A DNA stretch of 64,000 nucleotides from Paracoccaceae bacterium. GTDB taxonomy: Bacteria; Pseudomonadota; Alphaproteobacteria; Rhodobacterales; Rhodobacteraceae. Where the stretch lies: assembly GCA_021648025.1 (NCBI GenBank), contig JAKITO010000006.1, positions 54,562 through 118,561 of the forward strand. The letters run 5' to 3'. The position numbers were made by a program, and so were the translations under genes. Numbering within the stretch: position 1 is the first letter of the stretch; every line of letters begins with the position of its first letter. Under the pieces are notes generated by a model. That model was given only the letters and a program-made list of their open reading frames with translations, had not been told where the DNA came from and made no database searches. Below, in pieces: positions 1-8,788 of this stretch.

Positions 1-600
1 ATCGACCTTGAGATTGCCCCCGGAGAGGTGGTGGCGTTGGTGGCCCCGTCCGGGGCTGGCAAATCCACCCTGTTGCATATTGCCGGGCTGTTGGACGCAC
101 CGGACAAGGGCCGGGTGGTCATTGGTGGGCAGGACATGACCGGGCAGGGGGACCGCGTGCGCACGCAAACGCGGCGCCGCGATGTGGGGTTTATCTATCA
201 GTTCCACCATCTGTTGCCCGAATTCAGTGCCGCCGAAAATATAATCCTGCCGCAACTGGCCAACGGCACAAGTTCCGCTGATGCGGCGGCGCGGGCGTCA
301 GAATTGCTGGGGCGGGTTGGCGTGGCGGCGCGTGCCGGTCATCGCCCGGCGGCCTTGTCGGGGGGGGAACAACAAAGGGTGGCGTTTTGCCGGGCAATGG
401 CCAATGGGCCAAGCCTGTTGCTGGCGGATGAGCCGACCGGAAATCTTGATCCCAGCACCGCGGAACAGGTGTTCGAGACCTTGATGGAACTGGTTGCCGG
501 CACGGGTTTGTCGGCGCTGATTGCCACGCACAACCCCGATCTGGCGGCGCGCATGGACCGGGTGGTACGCCTTGACGGTGGTGTGCTGACGCAACAATAG
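1..600 (+). CDS. lolD: Lipoprotein-releasing ABC transporter ATP-binding protein LolD (5' partial)
   Basis: This is the ATPase of the LolCDE complex, which drives release of lipoproteins from the inner membrane to the carrier LolA. The frame is open from base 1, so the start codon lies upstream of the window. It shows Walker A (PSGAGKST), the LolD-type Q-loop region ([16 protein letters not shown]), the ABC signature [11 protein letters not shown], Walker B ([12 protein letters not shown]) and the switch histidine in ATHN. About 199 residues are visible, so only some 20-30 are missing. The [12 protein letters not shown] stretch is what separates LolD from the related MacB/FtsE ATPases. lolC would be expected just upstream, outside the window. 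Assignment to LolD is from family knowledge and is firm. Confidence 0.92.
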   Translation: MDLEIAPGEVVALVAPSGAGKSTLLHIAGLLDAPDKGRVVIGGQDMTGQGDRVRTQTRRRDVGFIYQFHHLLPEFSAAENIILPQLANGTSSADAAARASELLGRVGVAARAGHRPAALSGGEQQRVAFCRAMANGPSLLLADEPTGNLDPSTAEQVFETLMELVAGTGLSALIATHNPDLAARMDRVVRLDGGVLTQQ

Positions 601-719
601 CGGGACTTGTGGTCACGGTTTGCGCAAGATCCAATTCAAACGGTCACCCACAGTGCATTGGTCAGACATGGCGCGGCTGATTGATCCGGGTGCTGCTTCG
701 GATTTTGGCAACAGCTGCG

Positions 720-758
720 CCGGGGTTGGGCCGGGGTTGGGCCGGGGTTGGGCCGGGG
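720..758. repeat. 11-bp tandem repeat (about 3.5 units)
   Basis: The unit CCGGGGTTGGG occurs three times head to tail, followed by a partial CCGGGG. It lies immediately upstream of the decayed cyclase fragment, in sequence that otherwise encodes nothing. It looks like slippage expansion in unconstrained DNA. Confidence 0.8.
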
Positions 759-761
759 ATT

Positions 762-893
762 GATGAAGACCGACGCATGTACTTTCGGGTTGGCATCAAT
801 TTTGGCGATGTGGTGACCGACGGCGGTGATATCCTTGGAGACGGCGTCACTATCGCCGCCCGACTTGACGGTCTGGCCCCACCCGGTGGCTCT
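762..893 (+). pseudogene. Remnant of a class III adenylate/guanylate cyclase
   Basis: One frame here reads a stretch typical of the class III nucleotide cyclase catalytic domain: YFRVGINFGDVVTDGGDIL followed by GDGVTIAARLDGLAPPGG. In intact family members this core sits inside a domain of about 170 residues, often followed by TPR repeats. Here both sides degenerate at once: upstream is the 11-bp tandem repeat and downstream is sequence with no cyclase similarity. There is no room for a functional enzyme between lolD and the permease gene. I read it as the leftover core of a deleted cyclase gene. The region 601-1042 holds nothing else that I recognise. Confidence 0.7.
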
Positions 894-1042
894 GCATTTC
901 CCGAACGGTCTGGACCACGCCTATGCCGTGTGGCCAAGACGATTAGGCCTGCCTGCTTTTTGGCTCGTCTGTCCGGCGCACTTGTGACAATAGCTAACAG
1001 GCACAATTCAGTGCAACGATCCCGGAACAAGGCTGTACAGAC

Positions 1043-1945
1043 TTGAGCGATTGGCTGATATCCCTCGAAGGCACCGAGGCCGGAGAGCAACTGGCCCTGT
1101 ACCTTGCAATTATGGCGGCGATTTTGCATGCGGTGTTTGGCGCGCTGCAAAAGGGGCGCCATGATCCGTGGCTGTCGCGCGGGGCGATTGATGCGTCTTA
1201 TGCGTTGATGGCCGCACCCTTTGCGCTGTTTGTGGTGCCCTGGCCCGAGCCGCATATGTGGGCGATATTTGGTGCCGTCTTTGTGATCCATGTGGTCTAT
1301 AAAATCTTGCAGGCGACGGCCTATTCCAAGGGGGCGTATACGGTGGTTTATCCGGTGGTGCGCGGCACCGGGCCGTTGTTTGCAGTAATCGGCGCGTGGT
1401 TGATCTTTGACGAGACATTTACCGGCGTGCAATGGCTGGGGCTGGGGGTGCTTTTGACCGGGATATTCGGCCTGGCGGCCTATAATCTGGCTTACCTCGA
1501 AACCGAGCGGGACACCTTGAAACTGGCGCTGGGGCTGGCGGTGATAACCGGGTTGTTTGTGGCGCTTTATACCACTTATGATGCATACGGCATTCGCGCC
1601 ACCGCCGATCCGTTCACGTTTCTGGCGTGGTTTTTCATGATTGACGGGCTGGTCATGCCAGTGATCGCGGCACGGCGATGGCGCGCGATGGCGCAACGCC
1701 CGGCGCTTGGCCCATTGATGCTGCGCGGGGTGATCGGCGGGCTGGTGGCATTCGCCAGCTTTGGCGCGATCATGCTGGCCACACGGCTGGGCAAGGTGGG
1801 CGAGGCGGCGGTGTTGCGCGAAACCTCGACCGTATTTGCCGCATTGATCGGCTGGTTGGTGCTGAAAGAAACCGTCGGGCCAAGGCGCATCATCCTTATG
1901 GGGTTGATTGCGCTGGGCGCGGTGATAGTGGAGATAGGCGGATAG
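1043..1945 (+). CDS. DMT-superfamily (EamA) permease
   Basis: This predicted 300-residue inner-membrane protein has about ten hydrophobic segments and the duplicated EamA layout of the drug/metabolite transporter superfamily. Typical features are the AYSKGAYTVVYPVVRGTGPLFAVIG region in the first half and GEAAVLRETSTVFAALIGW plus VLKETVG in the second. The substrate cannot be told from sequence. The proposed start is TTG at 1043 because the hydrophobic N-terminus needs it and no better ATG lies upstream in frame; this start is uncertain. The gene ends 8 bases before the ispZ start, so the two are probably co-transcribed. Confidence 0.8.
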   Translation: MSDWLISLEGTEAGEQLALYLAIMAAILHAVFGALQKGRHDPWLSRGAIDASYALMAAPFALFVVPWPEPHMWAIFGAVFVIHVVYKILQATAYSKGAYTVVYPVVRGTGPLFAVIGAWLIFDETFTGVQWLGLGVLLTGIFGLAAYNLAYLETERDTLKLALGLAVITGLFVALYTTYDAYGIRATADPFTFLAWFFMIDGLVMPVIAARRWRAMAQRPALGPLMLRGVIGGLVAFASFGAIMLATRLGKVGEAAVLRETSTVFAALIGWLVLKETVGPRRIILMGLIALGAVIVEIGG

Positions 1946-1953
1946 GAGCAGAT

Positions 1954-2562
1954 ATGACCGAAACAAAAACCATCAACCCGTTTATCAGGCAGGGATTGGA
2001 ACTGGGCCCGCCAATTGCATTCTTTGTGATCTATCTGCAAATCCGCGATAACGCCTATGAATTCATGGGCACCGAGTATTCCGGCTTTATTGTCGCGACA
2101 CTGATATTTGTGCCGATACTGCTGGCGGCAATGGGCATGTTGTGGAAGCTGACCGGCAAACTCAGCCGGTTGCAGTTGTTTACCGCCTTTATGGTGATCT
2201 TTTTCGGCGGGCTGACGGCGTATTTCAACGATGAGAGGTTTTTCAAGATGAAAACCACCATTGTTTACGCCGTGTTTTCCGGGATTTTGGGTTTCGGGCT
2301 TTGGCGGGGCAAATCGTATCTTGCGTATGTGATGGGGGATATGTTGCCGATGATGGACGAAGGCTGGATGATCCTGACCAAACGGCTGTGTCTGGGGTTT
2401 GTGGTCCTGGGCATCGTCAATGAATTGGTGTGGCGCAATATGTCGACCGATATGTGGGTCAAGATCGAAACGTTTGGCTTTCCGGTGGCGTTGTTCGGGT
2501 TCCTGTGGTGGCAGGTTCTGGCCTTGCAGAAATACATGATTGACCCCGAGGGCCAGGTATAA
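1954..2562 (+). CDS. ispZ: Inner membrane septation protein IspZ/YciB
   Basis: This 202-residue polytopic membrane protein belongs to the IspZ/YciB family, linked to intracellular septation and envelope integrity. Typical stretches are PFIRQGLELGPPIAFFVIY at the N-terminus, the TGKLSRLQLFTAFMVIFFGGLTAYFND region and NELVWRN near the C-terminus. ATG 1954 is chosen because family homology starts there and an AGGAG-like site (1944-1948) precedes it; the frame is open far upstream but overlaps the permease gene. It probably forms a two-gene unit with the permease. Confidence 0.88.
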   Translation: MTETKTINPFIRQGLELGPPIAFFVIYLQIRDNAYEFMGTEYSGFIVATLIFVPILLAAMGMLWKLTGKLSRLQLFTAFMVIFFGGLTAYFNDERFFKMKTTIVYAVFSGILGFGLWRGKSYLAYVMGDMLPMMDEGWMILTKRLCLGFVVLGIVNELVWRNMSTDMWVKIETFGFPVALFGFLWWQVLALQKYMIDPEGQV

Positions 2563-2616
2563 CAACGCATCCCGGACCTTTGTCTGGGTTTGAACAATAC
2601 TGTTTACGCCTTTTTG

Positions 2617-2655
2617 TCGCGACGGCCCTGAAACTGTGTTTCAGGGCCGTCGCGA
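2617..2655. repeat. Perfect 18-bp inverted repeat with 3-nt loop
   Basis: The arm TCGCGACGGCCCTGAAAC (2617-2634) is followed by the loop TGT and a perfect complementary arm (2638-2655). The transcript would form a very stable hairpin. It sits 55 bases after ispZ and upstream of the metZ riboswitch. A run of five T precedes the left arm, but there is no T-run after either arm in the direction of transcription, so it does not fit a standard intrinsic terminator. It may still protect or end the ispZ transcript. Confidence 0.85.
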
Positions 2656-2723
2656 TATTGTCATGGGTCAAAACAAGACAAGACTTGACGCGCACAGCAC
2701 CCCGCCCTAAGCCAGCCATAGAA

Positions 2724-2786
2724 CGACGTGGCGATTTGTTACCGGATTGCGGGCCACGCTAAAAACTACGCTAAAAGGTCAGGATG
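2724..2786 (+). promoter_or_regulatory. SAM-II riboswitch upstream of metZ
   Basis: The sequence matches the compact SAM-II (metA/metZ-type) aptamer of alphaproteobacteria. The P1 stem CGTGGC (2727-2732) pairs with GCCACG (2753-2758). The loop holds GATTTGTTACCGGATTGC, and the A-rich tail GCTAAAAACTACGCTAAAAGG provides the pseudoknot strand and SAM contacts. The class usually precedes methionine biosynthesis genes, and the next gene is metZ. High SAM is expected to shut off expression. A terminator-like hairpin follows at once. Confidence 0.85.
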
Positions 2787-2825
2787 AAAGCCCCCTTTCG
2801 CTTGACCCGCGTCTGGGGTTTTTTT
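2787..2825 (+). terminator. Intrinsic terminator-like hairpin after the SAM-II aptamer
   Basis: AAAGCCCC (2787-2794) can pair with GGGGTTTT (2815-2822, one G-U pair), and the right arm runs into seven T residues (2819-2825). The loop is long, 20 nt. The position between aptamer and metZ suggests attenuation of transcription when SAM is bound. The metZ Shine-Dalgarno lies outside the hairpin at 2853-2857. Confidence 0.55.
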
Positions 2826-2862
2826 GTGCCCGCCACATGATGGTATGGGCCCGGAGGTTATG

Positions 2863-4047
2863 ATGAACAAGAAGCGGAACAAGGCCACCAATGCGGTACA
2901 CGGCGGCATCCGCCGGTCGCAATATGGCGAGGTAAGCGAGGCGATTTTCCTGACGCAGGGGTTTGTCTATGACAGTGCCGAAGCCGCACAGGCGCGGTTT
3001 ATTCAGGCGGGTGAGGATGAATTCATCTATGCCCGCTATGGCAACCCGACGGTGGCCATGTTCGAAGAACGCATCGCCCTGATCGAAGGGGCCGAGGACG
3101 GGTTCGCCACCGCGTCGGGCATGGCGGCGGTATCTGGTGCGTTGATGGCGATGTTGAAAACCGGCGACCACGTGGTGTCATCGCGGGCGTTGTTCGGGTC
3201 ATGCCACTATGTGCTGGACGAGGTTCTGACCCGCTTCGGGGTCGAGGTTACGTTTGTCGATGGCACTGACTTAGAGGCGTGGCGCGGGGCAATCCGTTCC
3301 GACACCAAGGCGGTGTTTTTCGAATCCGTATCAAACCCGACGTTGGAAGTGATTGATATTGTGGCCGTCAGTGAATTGGCCCACGCCGTGGGGGCGGTTG
3401 TGCTGGTTGACAACGTGTTTGCCACGCCGGTCTATTCACGCGCCATCGAACAGGGCGCGGATGTGGTGATTTATTCGGCCACCAAACATATCGACGGGCA
3501 GGGTCGCACGCTGGGCGGGGTCATTCTTGGCACGCGCGACTTCATTCGCAAGACCGTCGAACCCTACATGAAACATACCGGCGGCTCGATGAGCCCGTTC
3601 ACCGCCTGGGTGATGCTTAAGGGGTTGGAAACGCTGGAATTGCGGGTGCGCGCGCAGGCGGCGAATGCCTTGGCCGTGGCCAGGGCGGTTCAGGGGCACC
3701 AGGCTTTGGCGCAGGTGATATACCCCGGTCTTGAAAGCCATCCTCAGCATGACCTGTGCAGGCACCAGATGACCAAGGGTGGCACGGTCCTGTCGCTTGA
3801 CCTCAAAGGTGGGCAGGCGGCGGCATTTGTCTTTGTCAACGCGCTGGAGATTGCGGTGATTTCCAACAATCTGGGCGATACCAAATCCATTGTCACCCAC
3901 CCGGCGACAACCACCCATCAACGCCTGGCCGAGGAACAACGCGCCGAATTGGGCATCACGCCGGGGCTGGTGCGCGTGTCTTTGGGGATCGAGGACAGGG
4001 ATGACCTGATCGGCGATATCCTTCAGGCGCTGGACAAGGCGGCATAG
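2863..4047 (+). CDS. metZ: O-succinylhomoserine sulfhydrylase MetZ
   Basis: This PLP enzyme of the Cys/Met metabolism family makes homocysteine directly from O-succinylhomoserine and sulfide, in the cytoplasm, in methionine synthesis. The 394-residue protein has the family motifs: YARYGNPTV near residue 65, SGMAAVSG, the PLP-lysine motif SATKHIDGQGR, and SNNLGDTKSIVTHPATTTH near the C-terminus. The HIDGQGR sequence after the PLP lysine favours MetZ over cystathionine gamma-synthase or beta-lyase. ATG 2863 is 5 bases from a GGAGG site; ATG 2860 is too close to it. Control by the upstream SAM-II riboswitch fits the function. Confidence 0.92.
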   Translation: MNKKRNKATNAVHGGIRRSQYGEVSEAIFLTQGFVYDSAEAAQARFIQAGEDEFIYARYGNPTVAMFEERIALIEGAEDGFATASGMAAVSGALMAMLKTGDHVVSSRALFGSCHYVLDEVLTRFGVEVTFVDGTDLEAWRGAIRSDTKAVFFESVSNPTLEVIDIVAVSELAHAVGAVVLVDNVFATPVYSRAIEQGADVVIYSATKHIDGQGRTLGGVILGTRDFIRKTVEPYMKHTGGSMSPFTAWVMLKGLETLELRVRAQAANALAVARAVQGHQALAQVIYPGLESHPQHDLCRHQMTKGGTVLSLDLKGGQAAAFVFVNALEIAVISNNLGDTKSIVTHPATTTHQRLAEEQRAELGITPGLVRVSLGIEDRDDLIGDILQALDKAA

Positions 4048-4263
4048 GCCCGTTCGGCACCCGGCATTGTTTCTTCACAAGTCCGTGAAAACCTGTGAAA
4101 ACCCCTGCAAGCCCCTGAAAACCCTTGCAAAACTGCGCCAACGGGAAGAGTTGAAACTTTGATGTATTGATCTTACCTGTATTTGTGGGCGTGGCAAAAT
4201 GCGCCTGACAATACCTGGTGGCTGATCCCTGCAACACCGCCTCTGAAATGGAAAGAATGACTG

Positions 4264-5655
4264 ATGTTTTCAAGACGACACTTTTTGGCAACGGCTGCGG
4301 CTGGTGCGATGGCCGGGGTTTCACATAAATCGTTTGCTGCCAACGGGGCTTATTCGCCCCTTGAAGCACGGGTTCAGAATGTTCAGCTGGCACCGGCCAG
4401 CTATGGGCAAACAGAGATCTGGGGGTACGGCGGGCAAATGCCGGGCCCGGAAATTCGGCTGGCGCAAGGGCAAAGAGTGCAACGCACATTGCACAACAAC
4501 CTGCCTCAGGCAACATCGGTTCACTGGCACGGCGTTCGCAGTGACAATGCGATGGACGGTGTGGCCGGCCTGACGCAGGAAGCTGTCGCCACCGGGGCCA
4601 GTTTTGATTATGACTTTCAGGTTCGCGACGCCGGAACCAATTGGTATCACGCGCACAATCGTTCGGCAGAACAGGTTGCGCGCGGACTTTACGGAGCGCT
4701 GATCGTTGAGGAAAGCGATGCGCCCGATGTGGACCAGGAAGAGGTTCTGGTGCTGGATGACTGGCTGCTTAACCCGGAAACGGCGCAGATTGATCCGGAA
4801 TTCACCGCCCGCCATGCGCGCAGCCATGCGGGGCGCCGTGGTAATTTTGTGGCCACCAACGGGCGCTATCAGCTCTCGGTTCCGGTGGTTCGAAATGAAC
4901 GGCTGCGTTTGCGGCTGATCAATGCCGCCAATGCGCGGATTTTCGTTTTGGAACTGTCCGGGCTTGAGGGCTGGATCGTTGCTTTGGACGGGATGCCGTT
5001 GCCAACACCGCAGCCGGTCCCAAAGGATATGCTGCTGGCACCGGGGCAACGCATTGATCTGTTTGTTGATGTGACAGCCCAAGTGGGGGAAAGCGCGCAT
5101 TTGCTGCGTGTCGAGGGCGGTAAAGGGTCTTCACAGGTCGCATTTCCGGTGACCAGCCCGGGCACACGGGCACGGCGCGGAACACCGACGCCATTGCCCC
5201 CGAACCCCGATCAGGCCGTAACAGGCCTGAAGAGTGCCTTGCGCGCCCGTCTGAACATGGCAGGTGGGGCGATGGGGTCATTGGACGCCGCCATCCTGGA
5301 AGGCGAGCGCAAAACGTTTCAACGCCTTGTTCAGGCCAACCAGTTCTGGGCCTTCAACGGGATCGTCGGTATGACCGAAACGCCTTTGCTGAAAGCAGAC
5401 CTTGGTCAGACGGTTCGTCTGGCGATATTCAACGACACGGCTTTTCCTCATGCAATGCACCTGCATGGCATGCACTTTCGTGAAGTTCTGAAAGGCGGCG
5501 CGCTTGGGCCACTGCGCGATACACTGCTGACATTTGCAGGCGAGGATCGGGAAATTGCCTTTATGGCAAACAATCCGGGGGATTGGCTTTTCCATTGCCA
5601 CATGCTTTCGCACGCAGATTCCGGCATGATGACCTGGTTGAAGGTGAACGCATAA
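4264..5655 (+). CDS. Tat-exported multicopper oxidase
   Basis: This 463-residue periplasmic copper oxidase of the laccase/CueO/SufI superfamily begins with a Tat signal (SRRHFLATAAAGAMAG). The copper-binding motifs are complete: HWHG and WYHAH in the first cupredoxin domain, HAMHLHGMHF and HCHMLSHADSGMM in the last. The type 1 site therefore has Cys, two His and an axial Met, as in active low-to-medium potential enzymes. All motifs are present, so an active oxidase is expected rather than a SufI-like scaffold. The substrate is unknown; copper or metal oxidation or phenol oxidation are possible. The 216 bases before it contain short degenerate repeats of the type CCTGAAAACCC / CCTGCAA (about 4085-4135) and no gene. 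Confidence 0.85.
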   Translation: MFSRRHFLATAAAGAMAGVSHKSFAANGAYSPLEARVQNVQLAPASYGQTEIWGYGGQMPGPEIRLAQGQRVQRTLHNNLPQATSVHWHGVRSDNAMDGVAGLTQEAVATGASFDYDFQVRDAGTNWYHAHNRSAEQVARGLYGALIVEESDAPDVDQEEVLVLDDWLLNPETAQIDPEFTARHARSHAGRRGNFVATNGRYQLSVPVVRNERLRLRLINAANARIFVLELSGLEGWIVALDGMPLPTPQPVPKDMLLAPGQRIDLFVDVTAQVGESAHLLRVEGGKGSSQVAFPVTSPGTRARRGTPTPLPPNPDQAVTGLKSALRARLNMAGGAMGSLDAAILEGERKTFQRLVQANQFWAFNGIVGMTETPLLKADLGQTVRLAIFNDTAFPHAMHLHGMHFREVLKGGALGPLRDTLLTFAGEDREIAFMANNPGDWLFHCHMLSHADSGMMTWLKVNA

Positions 5656-5742
5656 ACAAATCTTGTGCCGCAATTGCAGGGCCGGGTAGAAATATTGTTG
5701 TGGGCTTGACACTACCCGAACCCCACGCCAACGCTTTCCCTC

Positions 5743-7191
5743 ATGTTGGACATGCGCCCTGTTGGATATGTGATCGGCCTGCTGGTGGCCATTTTGGGCG
5801 CCACCATGGTGCTGCCCTTGCTGGTCGATCTGTCCGAAGGCAGCGGCGAGTGGCCGGTGTTCCTGCAAAGCGGGGTGATCACCATTCTGGCCGGCGGGTT
5901 GATCGCGCTTAGCTGCTCCAACGGCATCAAGGCCGGGCTGACCATTCAGCAGACGTTCCTGTTGACCACGGGCGTGTGGCTGGCCCTGCCGGTGTTTGGT
6001 GCCATGCCGTTCATGATGGGCGACACTGACCTGCGCTTTGTCGATGCGTTCTTTGAGGCCATGTCAGGATTGACCACGACCGGTTCCACCGTCCTGTCGG
6101 GGCTGGAAGAACTGCCGCGGGGGTTGCTGCTTTGGCGGGGTTTGCTGCAATGGCTGGGCGGGATCGGTATTATCGTGGTCGCCATGGTGTTCCTGCCGGA
6201 ACTGCGGGTCGGCGGCATGCAGATTTTCCGTTCCGAAGGGTTTGATACTTTTGGCAAGATACTGCCCCGCGCGACCGAGATTTCCAGCCGTATCTCGGTG
6301 ATCTATATCTCTCTCACCATGGCCTGTGCCATTGGTTATGCGACCATGGGCATGGGCGCGTTCGATGCGAGCGTTCATGCGATGACCACCGTCGCCACCG
6401 GTGGGTTTGCCAATTACGACGCTTCGTTCGGGGGGTTCGGGCCGGGGGTGGAATATGTCGCCGTGGTGTTCATGATGCTGGCTGCCCTGCCGTTTGTGCG
6501 CTTTGTGCAAATGACGGCCGGAACCGCCAAGCCGCTGTTCAAAGACCCGCAGATACGCGGGTTTATGGTAACGGCATTTGTATTGGTCGGGTTGCTTTCC
6601 CTGTGGCAATTCACCCAAGGCGACGCGACCGGCGAGACCGGTTTTCGCAAGACGTTGTTCAACACCGTGTCGCTGCTGACCGGGACCGGCTATGCCAGCA
6701 CGGACTACATGACCTGGGGCGCATTTCCGGTCTCGGTGTTGTTCTTTACCGGGCTGATCGGCGGTTGCGCCGGGTCCACCGCCTGTTCGATCAAGATATT
6801 TCGCTATCAACTGCTGTTTGCCTCGATCCGGGTGCAATTGCAGCGTATTCGCTCGCCCCACGGCGTGTTCATGCCGCGCTATGACGGGCGAAACGTGGGG
6901 CCGGATGTGCTCTCATCGGTGATTTCGTTCTTTGTGTTCTTCATTGTCACCATGGGGCTGGTGGCCTGGGGGCTGGGGATGACGGGGTTGAACCTGACCA
7001 CGTCTGTATCGGGGGCGGCGGCGGCTTTGGCCAATATCGGGCCGGGTCTGGGGGATGAAATCGGCCCGGCGGGCAATTTTTCCGGGCTGACGGACACCGC
7101 CAAATGGATACTGATCGCCGCGATGCTGATCGGGCGGCTGGAACTTTTGGCGGTTTACGCCATTCTGACGATAAATTTCTGGAGAGCTTGA
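5743..7191 (+). CDS. trkH: TrkH-family potassium uptake protein
   Basis: This 482-residue inner-membrane protein is the K+-translocating subunit of a Trk/Ktr system. The four pore-loop repeats of the family are visible, for example MSGLTTTGSTV, TTVATGGFANYDASF, LTGTGYASTDY and AALANIGPGLG; each ends in the selectivity-filter glycine. In the Trk system it works with the cytoplasmic NAD-binding TrkA, which is not in the window. No clear Shine-Dalgarno precedes ATG 5743; ATG 5752 is an alternative. It ends one base before the next gene, so the two are probably co-transcribed, though no functional link is evident. Confidence 0.9.
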   Translation: MLDMRPVGYVIGLLVAILGATMVLPLLVDLSEGSGEWPVFLQSGVITILAGGLIALSCSNGIKAGLTIQQTFLLTTGVWLALPVFGAMPFMMGDTDLRFVDAFFEAMSGLTTTGSTVLSGLEELPRGLLLWRGLLQWLGGIGIIVVAMVFLPELRVGGMQIFRSEGFDTFGKILPRATEISSRISVIYISLTMACAIGYATMGMGAFDASVHAMTTVATGGFANYDASFGGFGPGVEYVAVVFMMLAALPFVRFVQMTAGTAKPLFKDPQIRGFMVTAFVLVGLLSLWQFTQGDATGETGFRKTLFNTVSLLTGTGYASTDYMTWGAFPVSVLFFTGLIGGCAGSTACSIKIFRYQLLFASIRVQLQRIRSPHGVFMPRYDGRNVGPDVLSSVISFFVFFIVTMGLVAWGLGMTGLNLTTSVSGAAAALANIGPGLGDEIGPAGNFSGLTDTAKWILIAAMLIGRLELLAVYAILTINFWRA

Positions 7192-7192
7192 G

Positions 7193-8788
7193 ATGAAACA
7201 ACCGCAGCAACGTCCACTGGGCGCGCAAATATCCCACATGCTGAAAGATCGCGGGGTGGACGTGATATTTGGCATCCCCGGCGTGCATAACCAGGAAATG
7301 TACCGCGGCATCGAAGAGGCCGGGATCACCCACGTTCTGGCGCGCCACGAACAGGGGGCGGGGTTCATGGCCGATGGCTATGCGCGTGCGACCGGGCGGC
7401 CGGGTGTGGCGTATGTCATCACCGGGCCGGGTGTGTGCAACATCATGACGCCGATGGGGCAGGCCTATTCGGATTCGGTGCCGATGCTGGTGATTTCGTC
7501 CTGTCTGGATGAGGTGGCGGCCAAAAAAGGCCAGTTGCACCAGATGCTGGATCAGGAGGGTGCTGCGGCGTGTGTCTGTGATTGGTCCGAGACGGCGAGG
7601 ACGGCGGAGGCAGCGTATCAGTTGATTGATCGCGCATTTCTGGAGATTTCAACCCAACGCCCGCGTCCCAAGCACATTCAGGTGCCAATTGCTGCATTGG
7701 TTTCACAGGCCGGGCAATGGAAGAAAATGCGCGCGCAACCCCAAGCGCTGGATGAACCGACCATGGCAATTGACGCGGCCGAACGGTTTCTTGCAAATGC
7801 CAAGCGGCCGTTGTTCATTTTTGGCGGTGGCGTGTGGCAGAAAGATGCGCCGCGAAAGGTTGTTCGCCAGTCGGGGGCCGCCAGCTTTATCACATATGCC
7901 GGTCGCGGCGTAATCGCGGCGGAGGATCCTTTGCACTACGGCGCCTTTCTTGCCCGACCGGACAGTGTCGCGGAAATATCCAAGGCGGATGCGGTGATTG
8001 CTGTTGGCACTACGCTGGCCGAGGTTGATCTTTGGCGAACCAGCCTTGGCCAGAATGCGCCACTGCTGCGGATCGACATTGACCCTTCTGTTCTGGCTGA
8101 TCTGCAAGGCGCGTCGATGGGGTATGACTGCAATTCGGCGTCATTTCTGACTGGTCTGGCCAGGCGCCTGGAGGCAAAGCCGCCCGCCGCTACCGACTGG
8201 ACCCCCGAAGAAGTCGCCTTGGCGCGGGCCAAATGGCGCGCCGAGACCGACGCCGAACGCCCCGGGATTGTGCCGATCTGTGATGCCCTGCGCGCGGCTG
8301 TCCCGCCGGGCACGATGATCTATTCCGACATGACCCAGATCGCTTACGTCGCCAAAGAGGTCTGGGATATGGATCGCCCCGGCCATTGGCACCACCCGTA
8401 TGGTTTTGGCACGCTTGGCTATGCCTTGCCGGCCGGTATCGGTGGCGCGGTGGGGCGTCCGGGCCTGCCGACCATGGTAATCGCTGGCGATTATGGCTTT
8501 CAGTACACCATGCAGGAATTGGGCGTGGCAGTAGAACTTGGCCTGCCGATCCCGATCATCCTGTGGGACAATGGCAAGCTGAAAGAGATCGAAGACAGCA
8601 TGGTGCGGGCGCAAATTGCGCCCAACGCGGTGATCGCGCGCAACCCGGATTTTTGCAAACTGGCCGAGGCGTTTGGGGCGGGGTCAGCAGCACCTCAGAC
8701 GCTTGCCGAAATGCAGGCCGCTGTACAGGCCGCGTTCAAGGCAGACGGGCCGACCCTGATACACATTACGCCTGAGATTGTGGCGTAG
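7193..8788 (+). CDS. ThDP-dependent acetolactate-synthase-like enzyme, possibly 5-guanidino-2-oxopentanoate decarboxylase
   Basis: This 531-residue protein has the three-domain layout of the acetolactate synthase / decarboxylase superfamily. The N-terminal pyrimidine domain contains RHEQGAGFMADGYARATG with the conserved glutamate. The middle domain spans about residues 190-320. The C-terminal PP domain has AGDYGFQYTMQELGVAVELG and LWDNGKLKEIEDS. The metal motif reads GDYGF...N rather than the GDGGF seen in the other ThDP enzyme of this window. Relatives in this clade are often annotated as AruI-type 5-guanidino-2-oxopentanoate decarboxylase of arginine transamination; I consider that likely but unproven. 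The stop codon lies inside a palindromic repeat. Confidence 0.7.
   Translation: MKQPQQRPLGAQISHMLKDRGVDVIFGIPGVHNQEMYRGIEEAGITHVLARHEQGAGFMADGYARATGRPGVAYVITGPGVCNIMTPMGQAYSDSVPMLVISSCLDEVAAKKGQLHQMLDQEGAAACVCDWSETARTAEAAYQLIDRAFLEISTQRPRPKHIQVPIAALVSQAGQWKKMRAQPQALDEPTMAIDAAERFLANAKRPLFIFGGGVWQKDAPRKVVRQSGAASFITYAGRGVIAAEDPLHYGAFLARPDSVAEISKADAVIAVGTTLAEVDLWRTSLGQNAPLLRIDIDPSVLADLQGASMGYDCNSASFLTGLARRLEAKPPAATDWTPEEVALARAKWRAETDAERPGIVPICDALRAAVPPGTMIYSDMTQIAYVAKEVWDMDRPGHWHHPYGFGTLGYALPAGIGGAVGRPGLPTMVIAGDYGFQYTMQELGVAVELGLPIPIILWDNGKLKEIEDSMVRAQIAPNAVIARNPDFCKLAEAFGAGSAAPQTLAEMQAAVQAAFKADGPTLIHITPEIVA

Noticed and set aside
662..1966. Long open frame of 434 codons on the minus strand opposite the DMT permease
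   Set aside because: It is His/Gln/Arg-rich with no family features and mirrors a clear membrane protein gene. GC-rich DNA often gives such antisense frames.
2617..2655. Reading the 18-bp palindrome as an intrinsic terminator of ispZ
   Set aside because: No T-run follows the stem on either strand; the T5 run precedes it on the plus strand. I list it only as an inverted repeat.
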